A DNA stretch of 64,000 nt, from contig NZ_CP182947.1 in NCBI RefSeq assembly GCF_048320135.1, forward strand, positions 2,108,001-2,172,000, in the 5' to 3' direction. The position numbers and the translations under genes were made by a program. This DNA is from Ideonella_A sakaiensis_A (GTDB taxonomy: Bacteria > Pseudomonadota > Gammaproteobacteria > Burkholderiales > Burkholderiaceae_C). The stretch's first letter is position 1. Every line of letters starts with the position of its first letter. This document shows, piece after piece, positions 7,619-15,470 of the stretch. A model generated the notes under the pieces. The model saw only the letters and a program-made list of their open reading frames with translations. It was not told the DNA's origin and did not search any database.

Positions 7619-8113
7619 ATGAACGAAGTAGTCACCCCTTCTTTCCCAATTGACACAACCGATCGCCGCATCCTTGCCCAGCTCCAGCAGGATGCATCAC
7701 TGACCAACCACGCGCTCGCGGACCTCGTCGGCACCTCGCCGGCGACCTGCCTGCGCCGCGTCAAGCGGCTGGAGGATGCGGGGGTGATCGTGCGCCGGGT
7801 TGCGCTGCTCGACCACATGAAGATCGGCGCCGGGCTCAGCGTCTTTGCTGAAATCACGCTGGATCACCAGGGCGCCGAGCACCTGGCGGCGTTCGAGCAG
7901 CGCGCAGTGGCCGAGCCGGCGGTCCAGCAATGCCACCGTGTCAGCCCGGGGCCGGATTTCATGCTGCAGCTGCAGGTGCCCGACATGGCGGCCTGGCATG
8001 CGCTGGTGCAGCGGCTGTTCACGCAGGATGCCAATGTGCGCAACGTGAAAAGCTTTTTCAGCGTCCACCGGGCCAAGTTCGAAACCCGGATCAGCCTGCC
8101 GGCGGCAGACTGA
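7619..8113 (+). CDS. Lrp/AsnC family transcriptional regulator
   Basis: The 164-residue protein has an N-terminal winged helix-turn-helix (about 12-65, IDTTDRRILAQLQQDASLTN then LADLVGTSPATCLRRVKRLE) and a C-terminal RAM/AsnC ligand-binding domain (about 75-155). This is the usual two-domain arrangement for amino-acid-responsive regulators. Two in-frame ATGs lie at 7616 and 7619, and another at 7586 would add 11 residues; the start at 7619 gives the family length, but no clear ribosome-binding site decides. It is divergent from glmS, with an inverted repeat between them. A function in amino-acid metabolism is usual for the family; the direct target is unknown. Confidence 0.85.
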   Translation: MNEVVTPSFPIDTTDRRILAQLQQDASLTNHALADLVGTSPATCLRRVKRLEDAGVIVRRVALLDHMKIGAGLSVFAEITLDHQGAEHLAAFEQRAVAEPAVQQCHRVSPGPDFMLQLQVPDMAAWHALVQRLFTQDANVRNVKSFFSVHRAKFETRISLPAAD

Positions 8114-8133
8114 ACTGCCACTGTCGCCCGACG

Positions 8134-9018
8134 TCAGTTGCCGGGCCGCGAGCGGCGCCAGATCAGCAGCACAAAGCCGCCCGCGGCCACCAGCAAGCCG
8201 CCGGCCATGCCGGGGTGCACGGCATCGCGCAGCAGCTGAGCGGTATCGTGCAGCAGCCAGTCGCGAAACCAGCCCATCGCGGCGTCGCTGCCGGCCAGTG
8301 ACTCGAACGGGATGCCGCCACGCAGCAGCGGCAGCGCCGCCACCTTGGCCTGCGCCCACCAGAAGCCGAGCACCTGCCAGACCAGCGTATGCCCGGTCAG
8401 CTGCTGCAGCAGCAGGCCGAGAATCACCAGCCCGGCGACCAGCGCCGGCACGCCCCAGCCTTTCAGCCAGGCCGATGCTGCCATCGCCAGCATGATCAAT
8501 GGCGACAACCACAACACCGCGAACAGCAAACCGAGCAGCTGGCGCAACACGCCGGCCGCGCTGAAGATGACCCATTCGGTGGCCGTGAATTCGCCGAGCG
8601 CCTGCACGCCGAGCACATTGACGACCAGCAGCGGCGCGATCAGCTGCGCCGCCAGCACGCTGATCGCCAGCACCAGCAGCGGCATCAGCAGCAGGTGCAT
8701 CAGCAGGGTTGCCGAGACGCTTTGCCAATGGCTGGTCGGCAGCGACAACCAGAATTCGATGCTGCGGTCCTGCTGATCGCGGCGCGCCATGCCCGGCGCC
8801 TGGATCAGCATCGCAGCCAGCGCCAGCGCGAGCAGCGCCATCAGGTAGATCGTGATGGCAATCGCTGCCAGCATCGGCGCGCCGACAAATCCTTCGATGC
8901 GAATCTGGCCGAACGGCACCGCGAGCAACGCGAGCACTGCGGGTATCACCGCCAGCAGCAGCCAGCCACGACGGTGCTGCATCCATTCGCGGTGCAGCAG
9001 GGTGGGAAAACGGTTCAT
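8134..9018 (-). CDS. ABC transporter permease (exporter type)
   Basis: The 294-residue protein has six or more hydrophobic segments and follows directly after an ABC ATPase gene in the same direction (22-base gap). It lacks an easily recognised named-family motif, as is usual for ABC-2-like permeases in YtrA-regulated operons. Start selection: ATG at 9018 is preceded at good spacing by GGAG, while an ATG four codons upstream (MEIE) has no ribosome-binding site. The third gene upstream is a GntR regulator, so this is a GntR-ATPase-permease operon. The substrate is unknown. It converges with the Lrp-type gene. Confidence 0.75.
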   Translation of the reverse strand: MNRFPTLLHREWMQHRRGWLLLAVIPAVLALLAVPFGQIRIEGFVGAPMLAAIAITIYLMALLALALAAMLIQAPGMARRDQQDRSIEFWLSLPTSHWQSVSATLLMHLLLMPLLVLAISVLAAQLIAPLLVVNVLGVQALGEFTATEWVIFSAAGVLRQLLGLLFAVLWLSPLIMLAMAASAWLKGWGVPALVAGLVILGLLLQQLTGHTLVWQVLGFWWAQAKVAALPLLRGGIPFESLAGSDAAMGWFRDWLLHDTAQLLRDAVHPGMAGGLLVAAGGFVLLIWRRSRPGN

Positions 9019-9039
9019 CTCGATCTCCATGGCGGCGGT

Positions 9040-9933
9040 TCAGCCTTGCGACGGGTTCAGTTCGGGCCGGCGCGTCAATGCGACAAACAGGTCGACCAGG
9101 CTCGGCCGCAGCCGCTGGCCGAGCGCGGCGATGTCCGGCGGCGGCGCGCCGTCGAACAGCGCAGCCGACTGGCCATGCTGGCGGTAACGCAGCAGCGGGT
9201 GTGCGGCGGCGATGGCATCGGCCACCTGCGGCTCATGGCCGAGCGCGACAAAACGTTGTTCGATGTCGGCCAGGCTGATGTCGAGCACCAGCTTGCCGTC
9301 GTTGAGCATCAGCACATCGCTGAGCAGCGATTCGACCTCCTCGACCTGGTGGGTCGAGATCAGCACGGTGCGCTCGCCATCGCACCATTCGTCGATCAGC
9401 AGCTCGTAGAAGGCCTTGCGCGACAACACATCGAGGCCGAGCGTCGGCTCGTCGAGCACCATCAGCCGCGCGTCGATCGCCGCGGTCAGCGCCAGGTGCA
9501 GTTGCACGACCATGCCACGCGACAGGCTGCCAACCTTGTCGCGCGCGCCGATGCTGGTGCGTTGCAGCAGCGCGCGTGCCCGCTCGGCGGAAAAGCGTGG
9601 ATGCAGGCCGGCGCACAGCGTGATCAGCTGGTCGACACGCGCCCAGCGCGGCAGCACCGCGACGTCGGGGATATAACAAAGCGATTCGAGCAACCGCACC
9701 CGGTCGCGCTGCGGCGCGAGGCCGAGCACCGTCAGCTCGCCCTGGTGCGATGCCAGGCCGACGATCGCCTTCAGCAGCGAGGTCTTGCCGGCGCCGTTGT
9801 GGCCGAGCAGGCCGACGACGCGGCCCTTGCCAATATTGAACGCAAGTTGGTCGAGCGCCACTTTCGCGCCATAACGCAGCGTCAGGTCCCGCGCGCTGAT
9901 CAGCACATCGTCCGGTGATTTTGGTTCAGACAA
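9040..9933 (-). CDS. ABC transporter ATP-binding protein
   Basis: The 297-residue ATPase has Walker A GHNGAGKT at residues 44-51, a signature LSRGMVVQ in place of the canonical LSGGQ, and Walker B LMVLDEPTLGLD. The C-terminal extension (about 220-297) is typical of the YtrB/CcmA-like exporters. It should drive export together with the permease encoded downstream. It begins six bases after the end of the GntR gene, so the three genes are co-transcribed and probably auto-repressed. The substrate cannot be told; relatives in other bacteria respond to cell-wall-active compounds. Confidence 0.9.
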   Translation of the reverse strand: MSEPKSPDDVLISARDLTLRYGAKVALDQLAFNIGKGRVVGLLGHNGAGKTSLLKAIVGLASHQGELTVLGLAPQRDRVRLLESLCYIPDVAVLPRWARVDQLITLCAGLHPRFSAERARALLQRTSIGARDKVGSLSRGMVVQLHLALTAAIDARLMVLDEPTLGLDVLSRKAFYELLIDEWCDGERTVLISTHQVEEVESLLSDVLMLNDGKLVLDISLADIEQRFVALGHEPQVADAIAAAHPLLRYRQHGQSAALFDGAPPPDIAALGQRLRPSLVDLFVALTRRPELNPSQG

Positions 9934-9939
9934 GGTGGG

Positions 9940-10284
9940 TCACTCCCATTCAAGTTCGTCACGGCTGATGCCGAGGCGGCGCAGCCGTTGCCGCAGTTGC
10001 GGCCATTCGTCGTTCAGGAATCGCTCGCGCTCGGCGGCGAGCAATGCTGCCCGCGCGCCCGGGCGCACATACAGGCCGATGCCGCGGCGATTTTCCAGCA
10101 AGCCATCCTCGTTCAGCGCCTGCAGCGCCCTGCCGACGGTGATCGGGTTCAGCAGGTATTGCGCGGCCAATGTCCTGACCGACGGCATCGCCTCGCCCTC
10201 CGGCGGATCGCCGTCGAGCAGCGCGCCGGCCAGGCGATTTGCGAGCTGCCGGTAAAGCGGCAGCCTGTCGTCCCATTGCTGCAT
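9940..10284 (-). CDS. GntR family regulator, YtrA subfamily
   Basis: The 114-residue protein consists of a GntR winged helix-turn-helix (about 6-75, LPLYRQLANRLAGALLDG then MPSVRTLAAQYLLNPITVGRALQALNEDG) and a short helical tail of about 40 residues. This matches the YtrA subfamily, which lacks a large effector domain and usually represses its own ABC-exporter operon. The start MQQWDDRLPLYRQL was chosen because the family starts here; the frame extends upstream through the probable promoter. The upstream region 10285-10330 contains the close direct repeats CTAC-AGTGTG-CTAC on the minus strand, a possible operator. Confidence 0.85.
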   Translation of the reverse strand: MQQWDDRLPLYRQLANRLAGALLDGDPPEGEAMPSVRTLAAQYLLNPITVGRALQALNEDGLLENRRGIGLYVRPGARAALLAAERERFLNDEWPQLRQRLRRLGISRDELEWE

Positions 10285-10412
10285 CGTCCAAGGGGGTGTG
10301 TTGCTGAGGTAGCACACTGTAGTGGTGCGCCTGCGCAACCGGCGCGTTTTTGCGACGGAATGCCGATCCGCGCGACAGGCCGCAGCCCGGCCGGAAGCGA
10401 AGCGCTGCCCGC

Positions 10413-11294
10413 TTACTGCACCGTCCAGTTGAAACCAGCCAGTTCCTGCAGAAACAGCGATGCCGCCGCGGTGCGCGGCCGGCCGCGCACCTCGACCGCA
10501 TGCACGTCGCGGGCGACCGACGGCTCGGTCAGCATCCGCGACTGCGTGCCGGCCATCGTCACCGAATATTCGGGCAGGAAGGCGAAGCCGAGCCCGGCGG
10601 CGACCATCGTCTGCACCCAGTCCTCTCGTTCGCTGCGGTAGCGCGCATACAGCCTGATCGAGCGCTCGCCGACGACCTGCATCACCATCTCGCGCATCTC
10701 GCAGGCCAGCCGGTCGACATAGTCCTCGCCATCGAGGTCGGCCAGCCGCACCGTCTCGAGCTGCGCAAAGCGGTGGCCCGGCGGAAAAATCACCAGATAG
10801 GGTTCGCGGTACAGCAGCTGCTGGCGAAAGCGGTCGTCGATGCGGCCGGTCAGGTTGGCGATCGCGACGTCGATCGCGGCCTGTTCGAGCTGCTCGGTCA
10901 GCTGCCCGACCGAACCTTCGGAAACCGCCAGCTCGATACCCGGATGTTCATCGCGGAAGACGCGCAGGAAGCGGCCGATCCGCAGCGGCCCGATCGTCGG
11001 CAGGATGCCGATGCGCAACGGCGCCTGCGCCAGCAGCTTGTAGTTGCGCGCCACCGTCAGCACCGCATCCTGTTCGCCGGCGAGGCGCTGCAGATACGGC
11101 AGCAGCATCTGGCCGAGTTCCGACAGGACGAGGCGACGGCCTTCGCGGTGCAGCAGTTCGCCGCCGACCTCGGCCTCGAGCGCCTTGATCGCCTTCGTCA
11201 GCGCCGGCTGCGAGACGCCGCATTCGTCGGCGGCGCGCGAGAAGCTGTTGTGCCGGCAAACGGCCAGGAAATAGCTGATCCTGCGCAAGTCCAT
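10413..11294 (-). CDS. LysR family transcriptional regulator
   Basis: The 293-residue protein has the N-terminal LysR helix-turn-helix (MDLRRISYFLAVCRHNSFSRAADECGVSQPALTKAIKALE) and a C-terminal periplasmic-binding-like effector domain (about 90-290). The start lies at an ATG giving the canonical family start; no target is evident from the sequence. It is divergent from the DUF4242 gene at 11421, which could be the regulated gene, as LysR genes often control the divergent neighbour. The 126-base intergenic region shows no obvious T-N11-A palindrome that I can assign with confidence. Confidence 0.9.
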   Translation of the reverse strand: MDLRRISYFLAVCRHNSFSRAADECGVSQPALTKAIKALEAEVGGELLHREGRRLVLSELGQMLLPYLQRLAGEQDAVLTVARNYKLLAQAPLRIGILPTIGPLRIGRFLRVFRDEHPGIELAVSEGSVGQLTEQLEQAAIDVAIANLTGRIDDRFRQQLLYREPYLVIFPPGHRFAQLETVRLADLDGEDYVDRLACEMREMVMQVVGERSIRLYARYRSEREDWVQTMVAAGLGFAFLPEYSVTMAGTQSRMLTEPSVARDVHAVEVRGRPRTAAASLFLQELAGFNWTVQ

Positions 11295-11420
11295 CGTCGC
11301 CCTCACGTCTGCACATTGCCGAATCAGTGTATGGGTTATCCATCGATAACCCAACCGGTCTTCCCCCGCCGACGCGTCCGGCCTAGGCTTGATCTACCCA
11401 CCAACCAAGGAGGATCCGAG

Positions 11421-11687
11421 ATGAGCATCTACATGGTCGAACGCTCGCTGAAAGGCATTCCGATGAGCGACCTGGCTGCCGCGCAGCAGGCAGCGATCGC
11501 CACCACCCGGCAGATGACCGCCGACGGCACGCCGGTGCGATATGTCCGCTCGACATTCGTGCCGGACAGCGGCTGCTGCATGTGCTTGTTCGAGGCCGGC
11601 GATGCAGCGGCGGTCGAGAAGGCAAACCGCAGCGCGAACATTCCGTTCGACCGCATCGTCGAGGCCTACGACCTGACGCCCCAGTGA
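11421..11687 (+). CDS. DUF4242 (SCO4226-like nickel-binding) small protein
   Basis: The 88-residue protein begins MSIYMVERSLKGIPMSDLAAAQ and contains the family-like RYVRSTFVPDSGCCMCLFEA. Its alpha/beta ferredoxin-like fold and length match DUF4242 proteins, one of which from Streptomyces binds nickel. It has a very strong ribosome-binding site (AAGGAGG) at ideal spacing. The Cys-Cys-Met-Cys cluster is the natural candidate for metal binding. It is divergent from a LysR-type regulator and followed by a GC-rich hairpin. Its biochemical role is not established. Confidence 0.8.
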   Translation: MSIYMVERSLKGIPMSDLAAAQQAAIATTRQMTADGTPVRYVRSTFVPDSGCCMCLFEAGDAAAVEKANRSANIPFDRIVEAYDLTPQ

Positions 11688-11693
11688 CGCCCC

Positions 11694-11716
11694 GGCCTGG
11701 CGCCGCGCGCCAGGCC
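11694..11716 (+). terminator. GC-rich hairpin after the DUF4242 gene
   Basis: GGCCTGGCGC-CGC-GCGCCAGGCC forms a perfect 10-bp stem beginning six bases after the stop codon. There is no T run, so it is only a candidate terminator or an mRNA-stabilising hairpin. Confidence 0.45.
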
Positions 11717-11825
11717 ATCGTCACCCTGACTGGAGCCTCCCGCCCGGAGGGAGGCTGGAGGGTGCCGTGGAACAAGCTGGAGCCCCTCCCGGAGGGGGCT
11801 GGGGGAGCCGTGCAAACGACCGAAG

Positions 11826-11848
11826 GTTGAAAGGCGCAGCCTTTCAAC
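11826..11848 (-). terminator. hairpin overlapping the xerC stop codon
   Basis: GTTGAAAGGC-GCA-GCCTTTCAAC is a perfect 10-bp inverted repeat. On the minus strand it includes the xerC stop codon and is followed by CTTCGG rather than a T run. It is probably the end of the dapF-DUF484-xerC transcript and may work in both directions. Confidence 0.45.
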
Positions 11849-12842
11849 CCTTGCGGCGCGCCCGCGGATGGGCAGCGTCATAGACCTTGCTGAGGTGGCC
11901 GAAATCGAGCTTGGTATAGACCTGCGTCGTCGTGATGTTGGCGTGGCCGAGCAGCTCCTGCACCGCGCGCAGGTCGCCGCTCGACTGCAGCAGGTGCGTT
12001 GCGAATGAATGGCGCAGCATGTGCGGATGGACATGCGCCGGGATGCCGGCCTCGATCGCCTGCTGCTTCAGCCGATGCCGCAGCTGCGTATCGGTCAGCC
12101 GGCTGCCGCGCTGGCTGACGAACAGCGCCGGCTCGTCGGCATCGGCGAGTTGCTCGCGCACCGCGAGCCAAGCGCGCAACGCGCGCAGCGCATGTTCGCC
12201 AACCGGCACGCTGCGCCGCTTGCTGCCCTTGCCGACGACAAAGACGAGGCCGTCGGCCGCATCGATCCAGCCGCCGCCGTCTCGCCCGGCGCGCAGGTCG
12301 AGGCCGATCAGTTCGGCAACACGCAAGCCGCAGCCGTACAGCAGCTCGACGATCGCGCGGTCGCGGATGCCGAAGACCGGGTCCGATCGCTCCGGCACGC
12401 TGCCGCGGTGGTCGGCAAGCGCGACCGCCTGGTCGACCGCAAGCGCCTTCGGCAGAGGTTTGCCTGCCTTCGGCGCACGCACGCCGTCGACCGGGTTGGC
12501 GTCGATTGCGCCTTGGCGGCCGAGCCAGCGGTAATAACCCCGCCAGGCCGACAATGCGATCGCGATGCTGCGCGGCGCCAGCCCGAGCCGGTGCAGTTGC
12601 GCCGCCCAGCTGCGCACATGGTGGACCCTGACTTCGCGCAGCGCGACGCCGGCGGCGCCGGCAAAACGCTGCAGCCGGACGAAGGCCTCGCCGTACATCG
12701 CCAGCGTACGTTCGGCAAGCCGGCGCTCGACGCGCAGGTAGTTCAGGTGTTGTTGCAGCTCTTCGGCCAGCAATTCGCCGGCCAGCGGAAGCTCCGGAGC
12801 GCCATGTGACGATGCGGCAATGCCGCTCCGGGGCTGGCTCAT
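11844..12842 (-). CDS. xerC: tyrosine recombinase XerC
   Basis: XerC acts with XerD at the dif site near the terminus to resolve chromosome dimers. The 332-residue protein has an N-terminal SAM-like core-binding domain (about 25-120) and a catalytic domain (about 135-325). Catalytic residues can be seen: Arg in CGLRVAEL, Lys in GKGSKRR, His-x-x-Arg in HPHMLRHSFATHLL, His in LGHANITTTQ and the nucleophile Tyr in VYTKLDF. Its start overlaps the DUF484 stop in an ATGA, so translation is coupled. The dapF-DUF484-xerC order is widely conserved in proteobacteria and supports the XerC rather than XerD assignment. Confidence 0.95.
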   Translation of the reverse strand: MSQPRSGIAASSHGAPELPLAGELLAEELQQHLNYLRVERRLAERTLAMYGEAFVRLQRFAGAAGVALREVRVHHVRSWAAQLHRLGLAPRSIAIALSAWRGYYRWLGRQGAIDANPVDGVRAPKAGKPLPKALAVDQAVALADHRGSVPERSDPVFGIRDRAIVELLYGCGLRVAELIGLDLRAGRDGGGWIDAADGLVFVVGKGSKRRSVPVGEHALRALRAWLAVREQLADADEPALFVSQRGSRLTDTQLRHRLKQQAIEAGIPAHVHPHMLRHSFATHLLQSSGDLRAVQELLGHANITTTQVYTKLDFGHLSKVYDAAHPRARRKG

Positions 12843-13522
12843 TCCGGCGCCGGAAGCAGCCTCGACAACGCGGCGCTGGCGACCTCGCCGATGCGCTGCA
12901 GAAAATCGATGCCCATGTCGGCCGCATAGCGCGTCGGGTCCGGCGAACCGAGGACGAGCAGGCCGAAGGTCGCGTTGTCGCCGCTGCCGTGGCGCAGCGG
13001 GATCATCGACAACGACATCACGCTGCCCGGATCGCCGAACCAGGTCGCCGCCTCGAAGCCGCCGTTCAGCCCGCAATAGGGCATCGTCAGGCTGGCGGCA
13101 AAACTTTTCAGGTCGCTGCTGACCGGAGTCGCAAATTCCTGCTCGGGATGGGCTTCGGCCGCGCCCCAGACCCGGATCGCGCCCTGCGGAATCAGGAACT
13201 GCTCCTTCAGCTCGTCGACCAGCACCGCCGGCAGCCGCGCTTCATTCGCGGTCAGGAACAACACCCGCGTCCAGCGATGCAGCTTGTCGGCGATCGCGAC
13301 ATTTTCCTGGCTGTTGCGGATCATCTCGATGATCTTGCCTTCGAGGCCGCGGATCTTTTCGCGCAGCATCTCCATCTGCCGCTCCTGCAGCGACACCGCG
13401 CGCGAGCCGTGCGGGCTCGTCAGCTGGATCGTCGCAAGCAGTTCGGCCTGGCGCTCGAAGAAGCCGGGGGTATTGGCCAGGTAGTTGGCGATATCGGCTT
13501 CGGTAATGCCTTCGACGCTCAC
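12839..13522 (-). CDS. DUF484 family protein (GAF-like)
   Basis: The 227-residue protein begins MSVEGITEADIANYLANTPGFFERQAELLATI, the characteristic DUF484 N-terminus. A short coiled-coil-like stretch follows (about 45-75, LQERQMEMLREKIRGLEGKI), and then a GAF-like domain to the end. Its function is unknown. It is found in many proteobacteria between dapF and xerC, as here, and is translationally coupled to xerC. It is probably cytoplasmic. The gap to dapF is about 60 bases. Confidence 0.9.
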   Translation of the reverse strand: MSVEGITEADIANYLANTPGFFERQAELLATIQLTSPHGSRAVSLQERQMEMLREKIRGLEGKIIEMIRNSQENVAIADKLHRWTRVLFLTANEARLPAVLVDELKEQFLIPQGAIRVWGAAEAHPEQEFATPVSSDLKSFAASLTMPYCGLNGGFEAATWFGDPGSVMSLSMIPLRHGSGDNATFGLLVLGSPDPTRYAADMGIDFLQRIGEVASAALSRLLPAPE

Positions 13523-13583
13523 GGTTGTTTCCTTTTGCTGTCTTGCTGGGATGGGAAGTTTTCTGCCGCACGCGGCGCGGCTG

Positions 13584-14456
13584 CTACAGCTCGATTTCGC
13601 CTTCGAAGACGGTGGTTGCCGGCCCGCTCATCAGCACATGCGCCGACGATCCGTCGCCGTTGCGGCCTGGCCAGGCGATGCCGAGTTTGCCGCCGCGGGT
13701 CTCGACCTCGACTTCTTCGTCGAGCCAGCCGAGGCGGATGCCGGCGACCACCGCGGCGCAGGCGCCGGTGCCGCAGGCCAGCGTTTCGCCGGCGTCGCGC
13801 TCGAAGACGCGCAGCTTGACATGACCTCGGTCGACGATCTGCATGAAGCCGACATTGACTCGCCGCGGAAACCGCTCATGGGCCTCGACCTGCGGGCCGA
13901 GCAGTTCGACCGGCGCGCGCTCGACATCGTCGACCCGGCAGACCGCATGCGGATTGCCCATCGACAACACCGCAAACTCGGCACTGACGCCGTCACCGAG
14001 CTGCAGCGGCCACAACTCGAAATCGCCGACCGGGCGCGACTGCAGGCCGCTTGCGTCGAACGGCAGGCGGGCATGCTCGAACACCGGCGCATTCATGTCG
14101 ACGGTGACCCGGCCGTCGGGCTGCAGCCGCAGTTCGAGCCGGTTGTTCAGCGTCTCGACCCGCAGCGTCGTGCGCTCGCTCAGGCCCTTGTCGTGCACAT
14201 AACGTACAAAACAGCGTGCGCCGTTGCCGCAATGCTCGACTTCGTCACCACTGGCGGCATTGAAGATGCGGTAGCGGAAATCGACGCCCGGCGTCTGGCT
14301 GGCCTCGACGACGAGAATCTGGTCGGCGCCGATGCCGAAGCGCCGGTCGCCGAGCCGGCGCAGCTGTTCGGCCGTCAGGCCGAGCGGCGCGCGGGTCGCG
14401 TCGAGCACGACAAAATCGTTGCCGGCGCCGTGCATCTTCGTGAAGCGCAGTTTCAT
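13584..14456 (-). CDS. dapF: diaminopimelate epimerase
   Basis: DapF converts LL-diaminopimelate to the meso form for lysine and peptidoglycan synthesis, in the cytoplasm. The 290-residue protein begins MKLRFTKMHGAGNDFVVLD, and both catalytic cysteines are present: HCGNGARCF (about residue 78) and LACGTGACAA (about residue 225). Its length is normal for the family. It is the first gene of the dapF-DUF484-xerC run. A REP-like hairpin lies just upstream of its start, between it and the acyltransferase gene. Confidence 0.97.
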   Translation of the reverse strand: MKLRFTKMHGAGNDFVVLDATRAPLGLTAEQLRRLGDRRFGIGADQILVVEASQTPGVDFRYRIFNAASGDEVEHCGNGARCFVRYVHDKGLSERTTLRVETLNNRLELRLQPDGRVTVDMNAPVFEHARLPFDASGLQSRPVGDFELWPLQLGDGVSAEFAVLSMGNPHAVCRVDDVERAPVELLGPQVEAHERFPRRVNVGFMQIVDRGHVKLRVFERDAGETLACGTGACAAVVAGIRLGWLDEEVEVETRGGKLGIAWPGRNGDGSSAHVLMSGPATTVFEGEIEL

Positions 14457-14502
14457 GGCTTCGATTATCCGCCGGGTGTTCGCCGCTGCGCGGTTCAGAT
14501 TG

Positions 14503-14566
14503 AATCGGCTGAAGCCCCTCCCACAGAGGTTGCGCCTTGTAGGAGGGGCTTCAGCCCCGATTCCCG
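14503..14566. repeat. facing pair of REP-like units
   Basis: GCTGAAGCCCCTCCCACA at 14508-14525 faces TGTAGGAGGGGCTTCAGC at 14538-14555 across 12 bases, with the family's CCCCGATTC tail following. Their sequence is that of the terminal repeats of the composite elements at 4 kb and 25.6 kb. The pair can fold into an 18-bp hairpin and sits between the acyltransferase stop and the dapF start, where it may end or stabilise transcripts. Confidence 0.8.
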
Positions 14567-14581
14567 GCGTGCGGCGTTACC

Positions 14582-15457
14582 TCAATACAGCGACGCCTCC
14601 CCCTCCGGCCGCGTCTTGAACCGTTTGTGCACCCACAGGTACTGCGCCGGGTTGCGGCGGATCTCGGTCTCGATCCAGGCATTCATCGCCCGCGCGTCGG
14701 CCAGCGGAGCGTCGGTCGGCCAGTCCGGCCACGGCTCGAGAAAGCGCACCAGATAACCGTCGCCGCCGGGCAGCAGTTCGCCGACCACCGGCTGCACGAC
14801 CATGTTCAACGAGCGCGCCATCTTCGACGGCGCCAGCAGCGTCGCGGCATCGACGCCGAAAAACGGCACGAAAGCCGCATCGCGCGCGCCGAAATCCATG
14901 TCCGGCAGGTTGAAGAAGGCATAACCGCGCTTGATCGCCCGCACCAGCGGCAGCGCCCGGTCGCTGCGCGGAAAGATCTCGCCGCCGTCGAAACGCAGCC
15001 GGCCGGCGCGCATCGCGGCGTCGAATACCGGATCGCTCTGCTGCTGGTAGATCGAACCGACCTTGCGCTTCTGGAAGATCTGGGTGGCCACGCCGGCGAC
15101 GTCGAGGGCGAGAAAGTGCGGCACCAGCCACATCACCGGCCGCTCGCTGCGCTCAGCGAGGCCGACATCCCCTTCGACCCGGATCAGCGAGCGCAGCCGC
15201 TCGACCGGCGCATACCAGAGCAGGCCGCGCTCGAGCAGGCTGCGGCCGAGCCAGCAGAAATGTTCACGCGCCAGCGCCTCGCGCTCGGCTGGCGCCATCT
15301 CGGGCAGGCACAGCTCGAGGTTGCGCAATGCGACGCGCCGGCGCGAACGGCCGAACCACCAGAACATCCGGCCGAGGCCGCGGCCGAGCGCCGCCTGGAC
15401 GCGCAGCGGCAACCTGGCGATCAGCCAGATCAAGCGCAGCAGCAGGCGTGACGCCAA
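14582..15457 (-). CDS. LpxL/HtrB-type lysophospholipid or lipid A acyltransferase
   Basis: The 291-residue inner-membrane protein has an N-terminal hydrophobic segment (about 5-25) and the acyltransferase motif HFLALD (H-x4-D) near residue 113. This is the catalytic dyad of the LpxL/LpxM/HtrB family, which adds secondary acyl chains to Kdo2-lipid A. The motif FDGGEIFPRSD and the C-terminal WVHKRFKTRPEGE are typical. It is paired with a second family member 13 bases upstream, suggesting the two add different chains. Whether this one is the lauroyl or myristoyl transferase cannot be read from the sequence. Confidence 0.88.
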   Translation of the reverse strand: MASRLLLRLIWLIARLPLRVQAALGRGLGRMFWWFGRSRRRVALRNLELCLPEMAPAEREALAREHFCWLGRSLLERGLLWYAPVERLRSLIRVEGDVGLAERSERPVMWLVPHFLALDVAGVATQIFQKRKVGSIYQQQSDPVFDAAMRAGRLRFDGGEIFPRSDRALPLVRAIKRGYAFFNLPDMDFGARDAAFVPFFGVDAATLLAPSKMARSLNMVVQPVVGELLPGGDGYLVRFLEPWPDWPTDAPLADARAMNAWIETEIRRNPAQYLWVHKRFKTRPEGEASLY

Positions 15458-15470
15458 GAGGTGTCCTCGT

